This document shows positions 25,893 through 38,097 of a stretch of DNA of 46,802 nucleotides, one piece after another. The stretch's first letter is position 1. Each line of letters opens with the position of its first letter. The stretch comes from an uncultured beta proteobacterium (GTDB taxonomy: Bacteria > Pseudomonadota > Gammaproteobacteria > Burkholderiales > Burkholderiaceae_C), in assembly GCA_903839085.1 (NCBI GenBank), contig CAIMBE010000089.1, positions 1 to 46,802 on the forward strand. Direction: 5' to 3'. A program made the translations under genes and the position numbers. Below the pieces are notes generated by a model. It was given only the letters and a program-made list of their open reading frames with translations. It had not been told where the DNA came from and made no database searches.

Positions 25893-26104
25893 TGTTCGGC
25901 TATTCAGAAGAACAGATCGCCGCCTTCGGCTTGACCTTCGGGGTTGGCGGTTTCATGCTCTACATGCTGTTCATCATTGGCCACTTGGCCTGGGAATCCA
26001 AGGCCGGCAAGTTCGGCACTTTTGTCCTGTTCCTGGGCCTGGCTTTCGGCATGACTGGCTTCGCCGCCAAGTACCTGATTCAGTGGGTGATCGGCATCAA
26101 GTGA
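25892..26104 (+). CDS. DUF2788 family small membrane protein
   Basis: A 70-aa protein with two hydrophobic helices (FGVGGFMLYMLFIIGHLAW and TFVLFLGLAFGMTGFAAKYLIQWVI), matching the DUF2788 family of proteobacteria. Function is unknown. Its ATG overlaps the DUF2189 stop by one base, so the two are translationally coupled and may act together in the membrane. It overlaps the end of the convergent Pat-type gene by 8 nt. Confidence 0.85.
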   Translation: MFGYSEEQIAAFGLTFGVGGFMLYMLFIIGHLAWESKAGKFGTFVLFLGLAFGMTGFAAKYLIQWVIGIK

Positions 26105-28769
26105 GACGCAGGAATATCTTTTTTGTGCCAGTGTCCTCATGGTCCGCCTGGTCTTCCTCAAAGCCCAATTCTCTGGCCAATCCGAGCATCCGGTCGTTGT
26201 AGTCCAGCACGGTGGCCACAAGGAACTGCGTGCCCTGCGCGCGCAAATAGGCAATCAACTTGCGCATCAGCAGCAAGCCCAGACCCATCCCCTTCAGCGC
26301 CGAACTGACGATGACCCCGAACTCGGCCTCCACGTTGTCAGGGTCCCGCAGGGCGCGCACCACGCCAAGCGTCTGCAGTTGACCATCCTCAGCGCAAGCC
26401 AGGGCGACAAAGGCCATTTCTCGCGCATAGTCGATCTGCACCAATCGCGCCAACTCGCTGCGTTCCATGGTTCGCCGACTGTAGAACACCCGCATGCGAA
26501 TGTCCTCGGGGTCCAGGCGCGAGAGAAACGCCATATGCAGGGCCTCGTCTTCAGGTCGAATCGGTCGCAGAATCAGCGTCCTGCCCTGCCATTGCTGGGT
26601 TTCCTCCCATTGAGACGGGTAGGGCAGGATAGCGAAATTGCCGGCACCGGCCGGAGCGCTGGCGCTCAGACGGATACGGGCGTCGAGCGCAATCGCACCT
26701 TCAAAGTTGACCCACAAGGGATTGATCTCGAGCTCGGCAATTTCAGGTATCTCGGCCAGAAGCTGTGAGACCGCCACCAGCACTCCCTGCAGCGCCGCAT
26801 GATTCGCGCCAGGCGCGTCGCCCCATCCGTCGAGCAGACGCGCGACCCGGGTGCGCGAAACCAGAGCCTTTGCCAACGGTGCGTTCAGAGGCGGCAAGGC
26901 CACCGCGTGGTCTGCCATGATTTCTGCGGTCGTGCCACCCTGGCCAAACAAGATGACAGGACCAAATGTCCGGTCAATCATGCTGCCCACGATCAGTCTC
27001 TGGGCGTGTGGTCTTCGCACCATGGCCTGCAGCCGAAAGCCCTGGATGCTGGCCTGGGGTTGCTCGCGGCGAACGCGCTCGAGCATGGCTTGCGCCGCGT
27101 TGCGCACGGCGCTTTCGTCCGACAAATTGAGGCTCACCCCACCCGTGTCTGACTTGGGTCCCATGTCGTCGGAAAGAAGCTTCATCGCCACGGGAAAACC
27201 CAGGCGCAGAGCTGCGCTGGCCGCTGCATCTGGCGTTGCATCCACCTGCTGCGTCGGAACGACCGGAATAAGCAAGGCGCTGAGCAGCGACAGCGCCTGC
27301 GACCCCGTCATGGTCCCGGAGCCGCTGGCGAGCACCGAACGGACCAGCGCCTTGATGCTCTGCATGTCGGGACGCAGGTCGGGCTCCGATGCGGGCGGCG
27401 CCTCCATCAACTCTGCCTGATTGCGCCGATACCGGCTCAGCAGTGAAAATGCACGCACCGCCTGTTCCGGCGTATCAAAGCTGGCAATGCCCGCATCCTG
27501 GAATATCTGTCGCGCCGGCGCTGCGGTCTGGCCCCCCAGCCAGCAACTCATCAGCCGCGGTGCAGCACCTGTCATTGGCTGTGCCAGCGGCGCCAGAGCG
27601 AGCGCAATGGCACTGCTGTCCGCCATTGCTGTTGGCGCGTGGATAAAGAGCATGGCGCCAATGGCCGGGTCTGCATGAAGAATTTTGAAGACCTGTTCGT
27701 AGCGTTTCATCGGCGCATCAGAGCCGATGTCGATCGGATTGCCACGGAACCAGTGGGGCGAAAGTACTGCGGCGAGTTGCTCTTGCGTTGCCGCGCTGAA
27801 CTCGGCCAGATTGATGGTGGCATCCGCCGCCGCATCGGCTGCCATCACGCCGGCCCCGTGCCCGTTGCCAAATATTGTCAGCGTGTCACTGTGGTTGTTG
27901 CGAAAGCGTGACAGCGTCTGTGCCGCCAGAAAAAGTTCTTGCAGCGTATCGACCCGCAACATGCCGGCACGAGCGATCGCCGCCTCAAAAACCGCATCCG
28001 AACTGGCAAGGACATCGGCACTTGACGCTTCACCCGGCGTTTGTCGGACCGAGCGACCGGCTTTCACCATAATCACCGGCTTGTTGCGGGCCGCAGCGCG
28101 CGCTGCCGACATGAATTTTCTGGACGACTCGACGGATTCGGCATACAACAGAATGGCACGGGTTTTCGCATCGCTGGCGAGATAGTCAAGCATGTCCCCA
28201 AAGTCGACATCCGCATGTTCGCCCAGCGACACAAAATGCGAAAATCCGATGCCTCGCCCGTAGGCCCAGTCCAGCATGGCCGTTGCCAGGGCACCGGATT
28301 GAGAGACAAAGGCCAGATCGCCGGGCAGTGCGTCGGTCGAGGCAAAACTGGCATTCAGATTCTTGTGGGGTACCAGCAAACCCATGCAACTCGGCCCCAG
28401 TATGCGCAACAAGTGACCCTTCGCAGCCTCCAGCATGGCCCCCTTCTGGCTCGAATCCATCCCGATCGTCATCACAATGGCGGCGCGCGTGCCCAACTCC
28501 GCCAATTCCCTGATCAATGCGGCAACGGTGCTCGGCGGCGTGCAAATGACCGCCAGTTCTGGCGCCGCTGGCAAGTCGGTCGCTCGGGCCACGACGGGAT
28601 GGGTGCCCAGGACTCGATACTTCGGGTTGACAGCGCACAACTGGCCCTGGTAGCTGCCTGAACTGAGCTTATGCCATACCGTGGTACCGATGCCACCGAC
28701 CCGCGCCGAGGCACCAAAGACAGCAATGGAGCTGGGATCGAACAGGGAGTCCAGGTTTCTGATACTCAC
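26097..28769 (-). CDS. Pat/PatZ-type protein acetyltransferase (ADP-forming acyl-CoA synthetase fold plus GNAT)
   Basis: An 890-aa fusion. Residues about 1-470 resemble the CoA-binding and ligase domains of ADP-forming acetyl-CoA synthetase (DPSSIAVFGASARVGGIGTTVW; VSQSGALATAMLDWA); about 480-710 is the ATP-grasp domain; about 730-890 is a GNAT acetyltransferase (GRTLILRPIRPEDE...GMGLGLLLMRKLIAYLR). This is the architecture of Pat/PatZ, which acetylates lysines in enzymes such as acetyl-CoA synthetase. The catalytic histidine segment of active ADP-forming enzymes (SHTGALAGSD) reads SSADVLASSD at 249-258, so the synthetase part is probably only regulatory. Start is GTG. The NnrU-like gene precedes the 3' side on the same strand. 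Confidence 0.92.
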   Translation of the reverse strand: MSIRNLDSLFDPSSIAVFGASARVGGIGTTVWHKLSSGSYQGQLCAVNPKYRVLGTHPVVARATDLPAAPELAVICTPPSTVAALIRELAELGTRAAIVMTIGMDSSQKGAMLEAAKGHLLRILGPSCMGLLVPHKNLNASFASTDALPGDLAFVSQSGALATAMLDWAYGRGIGFSHFVSLGEHADVDFGDMLDYLASDAKTRAILLYAESVESSRKFMSAARAAARNKPVIMVKAGRSVRQTPGEASSADVLASSDAVFEAAIARAGMLRVDTLQELFLAAQTLSRFRNNHSDTLTIFGNGHGAGVMAADAAADATINLAEFSAATQEQLAAVLSPHWFRGNPIDIGSDAPMKRYEQVFKILHADPAIGAMLFIHAPTAMADSSAIALALAPLAQPMTGAAPRLMSCWLGGQTAAPARQIFQDAGIASFDTPEQAVRAFSLLSRYRRNQAELMEAPPASEPDLRPDMQSIKALVRSVLASGSGTMTGSQALSLLSALLIPVVPTQQVDATPDAAASAALRLGFPVAMKLLSDDMGPKSDTGGVSLNLSDESAVRNAAQAMLERVRREQPQASIQGFRLQAMVRRPHAQRLIVGSMIDRTFGPVILFGQGGTTAEIMADHAVALPPLNAPLAKALVSRTRVARLLDGWGDAPGANHAALQGVLVAVSQLLAEIPEIAELEINPLWVNFEGAIALDARIRLSASAPAGAGNFAILPYPSQWEETQQWQGRTLILRPIRPEDEALHMAFLSRLDPEDIRMRVFYSRRTMERSELARLVQIDYAREMAFVALACAEDGQLQTLGVVRALRDPDNVEAEFGVIVSSALKGMGLGLLLMRKLIAYLRAQGTQFLVATVLDYNDRMLGLARELGFEEDQADHEDTGTKKIFLRLT

Positions 28770-28788
28770 GTGTCAATCTCGCTCGTCA

Positions 28789-29367
28789 TCAGCCCAGCGG
28801 TCGCACGCCAATCAACCAGCCATGCAACCAAAGTGCAAAGGCGGCCCATGCGCCTATGCCGGCGAGCACGGTGATGGCAGTGGCACCAGCCCTGCCGGGC
28901 GCGTATTGGATACCCGCATGACGATCGCGCCGACGGGCCGCAGTGAAATCAAGAACTGCCCAAATGAGAAAAGACCCAAACAGCACCACATGGGCCAGAT
29001 TGCCGTTGGCAAGCAAGTGGGACAGCGCCCAAACCTTGACCGCCAGCACCATCGGGTGGTGAACGGCTGCCTTGATGCCGTTGCCCGGCACGTAGGCCGC
29101 TACCAGCAATACGAACGAGGCCAAGGTCAGCAGCGCCGCCAAATGACGCATGGCCAGCGGCGGGCTCCACAACTGCAACGGTTGCTGTCGTGCCAGGCCG
29201 AAGCCCCACACCAGCAAGCCAAAGCCAAGCAAGGACAGCGCTGAATACAAGCCCTTCCATGGCATTTCGCCATAACGCGCGAGGACCGATGCGCGCCAAT
29301 CGTCGGCCACAATGCGAACCGAATGCACACCGAGAAAAACAAGCAGACCGAGAAGCAGATGTGGCAT
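28789..29367 (-). CDS. NnrU family membrane protein
   Basis: A 192-aa integral membrane protein with about five to six helices. HLLLGLLVFLGVHSVRIVADDWR at the start, GLYSALSLLGFGLLVWGF in the middle and AAVHHPMVLAVKVWALSHLLANG are the NnrU signatures. NnrU occurs with nitric oxide reductase genes in denitrifiers and is related to NnrU/isoprenoid-modifying membrane proteins; its reaction is not established. No nitric oxide reductase genes are in the window. GGGGAG precedes the ATG. The gene lies 19 bp upstream of the Pat-type gene on the same strand, so they may be co-transcribed. Confidence 0.87.
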   Translation of the reverse strand: MPHLLLGLLVFLGVHSVRIVADDWRASVLARYGEMPWKGLYSALSLLGFGLLVWGFGLARQQPLQLWSPPLAMRHLAALLTLASFVLLVAAYVPGNGIKAAVHHPMVLAVKVWALSHLLANGNLAHVVLFGSFLIWAVLDFTAARRRDRHAGIQYAPGRAGATAITVLAGIGAWAAFALWLHGWLIGVRPLG

Positions 29368-29509
29368 GGAACTCCCCAAGACAATTGGAAACACAGCGCC
29401 ACTATAGCCTCGTCACCGAATCGGCCAACAGGATCGCAGTGCAGCTATTGCGTTGCCGGACAATTTGTTTACACTGTGTGCCAATGTCAACCAACAAAGT
29501 GGAGTTTCG

Positions 29510-29938
29510 ATGAAGCCGGTTCAGGAATTGTTAAAGGGTCGTAATTCAACGGTCTTTCATGTCAGCCCTTCAATCACGGTTTTTGAAGCTCTTCGCCTAC
29601 TGGCTGAACACGAGGTGGGCGCGATGATTGTGCTTGAACAAGGCAAGCTGGTGGGGGTGGTGTCCGAGCGCGACTACACCCGCAAAGTGGCGCTGCAGGG
29701 TAGAAATTCCAAAGAAACTCTGGTCGCCGACATCATGACCCGCGACGTGATCACGGTGGCGCCTGGTACCGGCACGCGCGCCTGCATGACGCTGATGCGC
29801 GAGAAGAACATCCGCCACCTGCCGGTGGTCAGCGGCGCGGCGGTGCTGGGCATGATCTCGATTCGCGACATCATGAACGACATCATTGCCGACCACGAGC
29901 GAACCATCTCGCAGCTGACGAGTTACATCAGCAGCTAA
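29510..29938 (+). CDS. CBS-pair domain protein
   Basis: A 142-aa protein made of two CBS domains. The first is VFHVSPSITVFEALRLLAEHEVGAMIVLEQGKLVGVVSERDYTRKV and the second, starting at IMTRDVITVAPGTGTRACMTLM, ends with RHLPVVSGAAVLGMISIRDIMNDII. Stand-alone CBS pairs bind adenine nucleotides (AMP, ATP, SAM) and sense energy state for partner proteins. No partner is obvious here. GTGGAG lies 5 nt before the ATG. It converges on gyrB with 4 bp between stops. Confidence 0.9.
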   Translation: MKPVQELLKGRNSTVFHVSPSITVFEALRLLAEHEVGAMIVLEQGKLVGVVSERDYTRKVALQGRNSKETLVADIMTRDVITVAPGTGTRACMTLMREKNIRHLPVVSGAAVLGMISIRDIMNDIIADHERTISQLTSYISS

Positions 29939-29942
29939 AATT

Positions 29943-33642
<3,700 letters not shown>

Positions 33643-33739
33643 GTCAACCTCTTTTATTGATACCTGTGACTCAATTTAACAAAAGACGGGAAAGGCATTT
33701 CTGCCAACACCTCGATTTTCCCCTTTTTTCTTCCCGTAA

Positions 33740-35152
33740 TCAGCCCTTGAGGGTTTGTTCCAGAACATGAAGTTGCTGGTTCAGCTCGGTCATCTGCTGT
33801 CGCTCGCCACCGATTTTGCGCACCGCATGGAGCACGGTGGTGTGGTCGCGCCCGCCAAACAATTCGCCAATTTCCGGGAGACTTTTTTGCGTCAGTTCCT
33901 TGGCCAGATACATGGCGATCTGGCGCGGGCGGGCAATGCTCGCCGGCCGCTTCTTGGAGTACATGTCCGCAATCTTGATCTTGTAGTAGTCCGCGACGGT
34001 CTTCTGGATGTTTTCCACAGAAATCTGGCGGTTTTGAATTGAGAGTAGATCGCGCAGGGCTTCTCGCGCCAGCAGAATCGAAATCTCTTTCTGGTTGAAT
34101 CGGGAGTACGCGAGAATCTTGCGCAGCGCTCCTTCAAGCTCGCGCACGTTGGAGCGCACGTTCTTGGCGACAAAAAAAGCCACTTCTTCAGGCATTTCAA
34201 TGCCTTCGACGCGCGCCTTGTTGATAAGAATGGCAACCCGCATCTCGAGTTCAGGCGGCTCGATGGCAACAGTCAGGCCGGAATCGAAGCGCGAGACCAG
34301 TCGCTCATGAATATCAGCCAGCCCCTTGGGGTAGGTGTCGCTGGTCATGACGATGTGCGACTTCTTGGCCAGAAGCGCCTCGAACGCATTGAAGAACTCT
34401 TCCTGGGTGCGTTCCTTGTTTGCAAAGAACTGAACGTCGTCAATCAGCAGCAGATCCAGCGAGTGGTAGCGCTCCTTGAACTCGTCAAAAGTCTTGCGCT
34501 GATAAGCCTTGACCACATCCGAGACAAACTGTTCAGCATGGATGTAGAGAACCTTGGCTGTTGGCCTGTCGGCCAGCAAACGGTTGCCCACCGCATGCAT
34601 CAAGTGGGTCTTGCCCAGACCAACACCTCCGTAGATGAAAAGAGGGTTGTACAGGTGCCCAGGCATGCCCGACACGTGCATCGCCGCGGCACGCGCCATC
34701 CGGTTCGCCGCGCCTTCCACCAGCGTGTCGAAGGTCAGGGCTGTATTGAGTCGGTTCTTAAGGTTGCTGGCGCTTCGCTCCTCCCCGATCTCGTTTGACT
34801 CTTCCATCGCGATCGGCTCGACCGATCGTTGAGGGGAAACAGATTTGACAGGCGCTTCTCTGGGGGTAAGTGCTAACTCCATCTGCACCGGCTGGCCAGA
34901 AAGCCGTGCCAGCAGGTTGGAGATCCGGCCGCTGTACTGAACCCGGATCCAGTCCAGCTTGAAGCGGTTGGCAACATAAATGGTGATCTTTCCAAGGTCG
35001 TCAGCGACCTCTGCCGACAGCGGCTTTATCCAGGTATTGAATTGCTGCTCAGGGAGTTCCTGCGCCAGTTGGTCGATGCAGCTTTGCCAAAGGTTTTGAC
35101 CGGCGCTGTGGCCACTGAAGCCAGAATTACTGGGGTATTGTCCCTCTGCCAT
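33740..35152 (-). CDS. dnaA: Chromosomal replication initiator DnaA
   Basis: A 470-aa DnaA. Domain I starts [25 protein letters not shown]; domain II is the short variable linker around residues 95-140; the AAA+ domain III has Walker [17 protein letters not shown], Walker [14 protein letters not shown] and the arginine-finger region; domain IV carries the DnaA-box helix [40 protein letters not shown]. It unwinds oriC and regulates its own gene. The promoter overlaps a DnaA box (see the separate entries), which fits autorepression. The gene is followed by dnaN. Confidence 0.98.
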   Translation of the reverse strand: MAEGQYPSNSGFSGHSAGQNLWQSCIDQLAQELPEQQFNTWIKPLSAEVADDLGKITIYVANRFKLDWIRVQYSGRISNLLARLSGQPVQMELALTPREAPVKSVSPQRSVEPIAMEESNEIGEERSASNLKNRLNTALTFDTLVEGAANRMARAAAMHVSGMPGHLYNPLFIYGGVGLGKTHLMHAVGNRLLADRPTAKVLYIHAEQFVSDVVKAYQRKTFDEFKERYHSLDLLLIDDVQFFANKERTQEEFFNAFEALLAKKSHIVMTSDTYPKGLADIHERLVSRFDSGLTVAIEPPELEMRVAILINKARVEGIEMPEEVAFFVAKNVRSNVRELEGALRKILAYSRFNQKEISILLAREALRDLLSIQNRQISVENIQKTVADYYKIKIADMYSKKRPASIARPRQIAMYLAKELTQKSLPEIGELFGGRDHTTVLHAVRKIGGERQQMTELNQQLHVLEQTLKG

Positions 35153-35168
35153 TACGTTTACCGACTTC

Positions 35169-35177
35169 TGTGGATAG
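35169..35177 (-). promoter_or_regulatory. DnaA box (8 of 9)
   Basis: TGTGGATAG is the complement of CTATCCACA, one base off the DnaA-box consensus TTATCCACA. It lies in the dnaA leader, between the predicted transcription start and the ATG. Confidence 0.65.
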
Positions 35178-35198
35178 TTTTCAAATGCTGCCGTCTGA

Positions 35199-35227
35199 AT
35201 TGTAGATTATTAAACTTTTATCCACAA
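35199..35227 (-). promoter_or_regulatory. dnaA promoter overlapping a DnaA box
   Basis: On the minus strand TTGTGG (35222-35227) and TACAAT (35199-35204) are 17 bp apart. TACAAT is 5 of 6 for sigma-70 and TTGTGG gives the TTG of a -35. The -35 lies within a perfect DnaA box (35218-35226), so DnaA binding should block RNA polymerase. The predicted start is near 35192, about 40 nt before the ATG. Confidence 0.65.
35218..35226 (+). promoter_or_regulatory. Perfect DnaA box
   Basis: TTATCCACA matches the consensus exactly. It overlaps the -35 box of the predicted dnaA promoter. Confidence 0.85.
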
Positions 35228-35281
35228 GTTGGGAACGATGCTGACAATTCCGGCAATACAATCTGCATGAAACACAAGCCC

Positions 35282-35310
35282 TTGCTGGACTCCAGGAAAT
35301 TTGCGATAAT
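35282..35310 (+). promoter_or_regulatory. Predicted sigma-70 promoter of rpmH-rnpA
   Basis: TTGCTG (35282-35287) and GATAAT (35305-35310) are separated by exactly 17 bp. The predicted start near 35317 gives a leader of about 95 nt before rpmH. It points rightward, opposite to dnaA. Confidence 0.6.
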
Positions 35311-35411
35311 GGTCGGTTACCCTGACAGGGTCGAGACCGGCAACAATGTAGCTCGCTGAAATTGACCGGACTGGCCGCACACTGTCGCAGAGCATTTTAG
35401 GATTTTTCAAT

Positions 35412-35546
35412 ATGAAACGCACTTACCAACCCTCCAAGATTCGCCGCGCCCGCACCCACGGTTTTCTGATTCGCATGAAAACACGTGGCGGTCGCGCCGT
35501 GATCAACGCACGTCGCGCCAAGGGCCGCAAGCGTCTGGCCGTCTGA
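35412..35546 (+). CDS. rpmH: Large-subunit ribosomal protein bL34
   Basis: A 44-aa basic protein, [20 protein letters not shown] then [24 protein letters not shown], which is the universal bL34 sequence. It binds 23S rRNA late in assembly. It begins the rpmH-rnpA-yidD-yidC-mnmE line. ATG 35412-35414 and TGA 35544-35546. An oppositely oriented frame over it is a shadow. Confidence 0.98.
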   Translation: MKRTYQPSKIRRARTHGFLIRMKTRGGRAVINARRAKGRKRLAV

Positions 35547-35599
35547 TTCCGGTGGCCGGAATGGCGCGTCCCTGAACCGCAGTCCTGGCCATTTTCAAA

Positions 35600-36028
35600 G
35601 TGCAGCGACTTAAAACGCGGAGCCAGTTCCAGGCCGTGCTGGCTGGAGGCATCGTGGCTCGGACCATTCATTTCGCCATGCACAGCAACGGCCCTCAAAT
35701 GACAGCAGTCCTTCCGTGTGCCAACGGCTATCCCGCGCCCACTGTGGCGACGCCGGGAGAGGCCTCGATGGGCGCCCTGATACCCAAGCGCCTGGCGAAA
35801 CGGGCAGTGACGCGAAACGCCATCAAGCGCCAGATCTACATCGTGGGTGCCCAGTACAAGGCAACCCTTCCGGTTGCCGCCCATGTTGTGCGTTTGCGCG
35901 CGCGTTTTGACAGCAATCAATATTTCAGCGCCACATCCGATAAGCTCAAATCCGCCGTTCGCTGGGAACTGGAGCAATTGTTCGCCAGTGCAGCGCCCCC
36001 GGTGCCCCCGACAGTTCAAGGCTCCTAG
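35600..36028 (+). CDS. rnpA: Ribonuclease P protein component
   Basis: A 142-aa basic protein that helps the RNase P RNA cleave tRNA 5' leaders. It begins MQRLKTRSQFQAVLAGG and carries the conserved basic stretch LIPKRLAKRAVTRNAIKRQI (RNR-like motif TRNAIKR) in the middle. The alanine-rich C-terminus is longer than in E. coli RnpA. The start is GTG at 35600, 53 bp after rpmH, and the next gene yidD starts 2 bp after its stop. Confidence 0.93.
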   Translation: MQRLKTRSQFQAVLAGGIVARTIHFAMHSNGPQMTAVLPCANGYPAPTVATPGEASMGALIPKRLAKRAVTRNAIKRQIYIVGAQYKATLPVAAHVVRLRARFDSNQYFSATSDKLKSAVRWELEQLFASAAPPVPPTVQGS

Positions 36029-36030
36029 TC

Positions 36031-36303
36031 ATGGTCAAGGCGATGCTGATGGGTCTGGTTAAGGCTTACCGTTTGCTGCTAAGTCCATGGCTCGGTTCGT
36101 CCTGCCGCTTCGAACCGACTTGCTCGGCGTACTCGCTCGAGGCCTTGCAGCTGCATGGCGCGATGGTGGGCTCCTATCTGACTTTGGCGCGACTTGGCCG
36201 CTGCCATCCCTGGTGTGCGGCTGGCACTGATCCCGTGCCAACCGAGATTCCCCGGCTCTTCACCCAGCTGATTCCTTCATCCCATCAAAAGAAGTCTTCA
36301 TGA
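36031..36303 (+). CDS. yidD: Membrane protein insertion efficiency factor YidD
   Basis: A 90-aa protein. VKAYRLLLSPWLGSSCRFEPTCSAYSLEALQLHG is the diagnostic family segment (RxxxSPxxGxxCRFxPTCSxYxxEAxxxHG), followed by ARLGRCHPW. It lies at the inner face of the cytoplasmic membrane and supports insertion by YidC. It starts 2 bp after rnpA and its stop overlaps the yidC ATG (ATGA). Confidence 0.95.
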   Translation: MVKAMLMGLVKAYRLLLSPWLGSSCRFEPTCSAYSLEALQLHGAMVGSYLTLARLGRCHPWCAAGTDPVPTEIPRLFTQLIPSSHQKKSS

Positions 36304-38009
36304 ACGATATTCGCCGCACCATTTTGTGGGTGATTTTTGGTTTTTCCATGGTTTTGCTATGGGATCAGTGGCAGGTCTATACCGGTCATAAGGCGACCTT
36401 CTTTCCGGGTTCGACAAAAACCACCGCGGTCAGCCCGGCCACCCCAGTGTCCAGTGTGCCGCCAGCGGTGCCTGCCTCATCCGCGCCCCTGGCAAATCAG
36501 CAGTTGCCCGGAACGACCGGACAGACCCTGCCTGGTCCGGCGCTGCCAGCGGCAGCTCACGAGCACCTGGTCATCACCACGGATGTGCTGAAACTGACAT
36601 TTGACAGCGAAGGGGGCTCACTGGTCCAGACCGAGTTTCTGCAATACGCTGACGTGTCGGACAAGGCCAGGAAATTCGTCCTGCTCGATGAGACCAAAGA
36701 CCGGACCTACGTGGCCCAGACGGGTCTGATTGCCGGCGCAGCGGGTGGCGCTTTTCCGACCCATAAAACGGTCATGCGTGTTGCCCCAGGGGAGCGCAAG
36801 CTCAAGGACGGCAGCAATGAACTGTCGGTTCGCTTCGAGTCACCCGAGTTCGGCGGCGTCAGGTTGATCAAGACCTTTACCCTGACCCGTGGCAGCTACG
36901 CCATTGCGGTCAGGCATGACGTCGTCAATGCGGGGCCGGTCGCGGTATCGCCGCAGCTCTATCTGCAGTTGGTGCGCGACGGCAACAAGCCGCTGGGCGA
37001 GTCGTCGTTCTACTCGACATTCACGGGTCCGGCTGTCTATACCGAAGCCAAGAAATATCAGAAGATCGAGTTCACCGACATTGAGAAGAACAAGGTTGAC
37101 ATCGAAAAGACCGCTGAGAACGGATACGTTGCCATGGTGCAGCACTATTTCGCGAGTGCCTGGCTTTTGGGTGACGGGATCAAACGAGATCTTTTCATGC
37201 GCAAGGTGGACACCAATCTCTATTCTGTCGGCATGATCGCAGCGCTTGACAATATAGCGCCAGGCAGCACTCGATCGGTGGAAGCCAAGTTTTTTGCCGG
37301 CCCGCAGGAAGAGAAGGTGCTGGAGTCACTGGCCACTGGGCTGGAACTGGTCAAGGACTATGGGTGGCTCACCATTCTGGCCAAACCTCTCTATTGGCTG
37401 CTTGACAGGCTGCAAACCTTTATCGGCAACTGGGGCTGGTCCATCATGGCTTTGGTGCTGCTGCTGAAGGTGGCGTTTTACTGGCTCAATGCCAAAGCCT
37501 ACGCCAGCATGGCAAAGATGAAAGCCATCAATCCGAAGATCACGGAAATGCGCGAGCGTCTGAAGGAGAATCCGCAGCAGATGCAACAGGAGATGATGCG
37601 CATCTATCGCGAAGAAAAGGTCAATCCCATGGGAGGGTGTTTTCCCATCATGGTCCAGATACCGGTGTTCATTGCGCTGTACTGGGTGCTGTTGTCCAGT
37701 GTCGAGATGCGCAATGCGCCGTGGGTGATGTGGATTCACGACCTCTCATCGCCTGACCCGTTCTACATTTTGCCGATCGTAATGACCCTGACCACGGTCT
37801 TGCAGACCGCCCTCAACCCGGCGCCACCGGATCCGATGCAGGCCAAGATGATGTGGTTTATGCCGCTGGCGTTCAGCGTCATGTTCTTTTTCTTTCCGGC
37901 GGGCCTGGTTTTGTACTGGATCACCAATAATGTGCTGTCGATCGCGCAGCAGTGGGTGATCAACACCCGCATGGGCGTGCCACCTCAGTTCAACCTGCCC
38001 AAGTTTTAG
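36300..38009 (+). CDS. yidC: Membrane protein insertase YidC
   Basis: A 569-aa Oxa1/YidC insertase. It has an N-terminal membrane anchor (TILWVIFGFSMVLLWDQW), a proline/alanine-rich linker and a large periplasmic domain (to about residue 345). The conserved insertase core follows: GNWGWSIMALVLLLKVAFYWLNAKAY, MQQEMMRIYREEKVNPMGGCFPIMVQIPVFIALYWVL and PLAFSVMFFFFPAGLVLYWITNNVLSIAQQW. Gram-negative YidC proteins have this layout. It assists Sec-dependent and independent insertion of inner-membrane proteins. Confidence 0.97.
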   Translation: MNDIRRTILWVIFGFSMVLLWDQWQVYTGHKATFFPGSTKTTAVSPATPVSSVPPAVPASSAPLANQQLPGTTGQTLPGPALPAAAHEHLVITTDVLKLTFDSEGGSLVQTEFLQYADVSDKARKFVLLDETKDRTYVAQTGLIAGAAGGAFPTHKTVMRVAPGERKLKDGSNELSVRFESPEFGGVRLIKTFTLTRGSYAIAVRHDVVNAGPVAVSPQLYLQLVRDGNKPLGESSFYSTFTGPAVYTEAKKYQKIEFTDIEKNKVDIEKTAENGYVAMVQHYFASAWLLGDGIKRDLFMRKVDTNLYSVGMIAALDNIAPGSTRSVEAKFFAGPQEEKVLESLATGLELVKDYGWLTILAKPLYWLLDRLQTFIGNWGWSIMALVLLLKVAFYWLNAKAYASMAKMKAINPKITEMRERLKENPQQMQQEMMRIYREEKVNPMGGCFPIMVQIPVFIALYWVLLSSVEMRNAPWVMWIHDLSSPDPFYILPIVMTLTTVLQTALNPAPPDPMQAKMMWFMPLAFSVMFFFFPAGLVLYWITNNVLSIAQQWVINTRMGVPPQFNLPKF

Positions 38010-38036
38010 CAGCCATGGCGCTCACGCTGACCCGTG

Positions 38037-38096
38037 CCGTGCTGCCCCCTAAAACGGGGGCCTCAGGCATCCTGGGGCGGCACGGAGGCGCCTGAG
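38037..38096. repeat. Folded inverted-repeat element ending at the mnmE start
   Basis: The 88-bp gap between yidC and mnmE holds nested inverted repeats. The outer arms CCGTGCTGCCCC (38037-38048) and GGGGCGGCACGG (38074-38085) pair over 12 positions with one G-T. Alternatives are CCCCC-TAAAAC-GGGGG (38045-38060) and CTCAGGC (38062-38068) with GCCTGAG (38090-38096). The last arm ends 1 bp before the GTG start of mnmE. It may be an interspersed repeat of this family, a terminator/attenuator or a translational control element. Confidence 0.6.
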
Positions 38097-38097
38097 C

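Larger units (their letters stand above)
35153..35411. other. Putative chromosomal replication origin (oriC) between dnaA and rpmH
   Basis: The 259-bp gap between divergent dnaA and rpmH holds one perfect DnaA box (TTATCCACA at 35218-35226), one with a single mismatch on the other strand (35169-35177) and an AT-rich stretch between them (about 35197-35220, GAATTGTAGATTATTAAACT). Housekeeping genes run away from it on both sides. The number of visible boxes is small for a full oriC, so part of the origin could be elsewhere, for example within dnaA, which has TTTTCCACA at 34011-34019. Confidence 0.6.

Noticed and set aside
34011..34019. DnaA-like box TTTTCCACA inside dnaA
   Set aside because: A single 8-of-9 match in coding sequence is expected by chance and was not listed as a feature.
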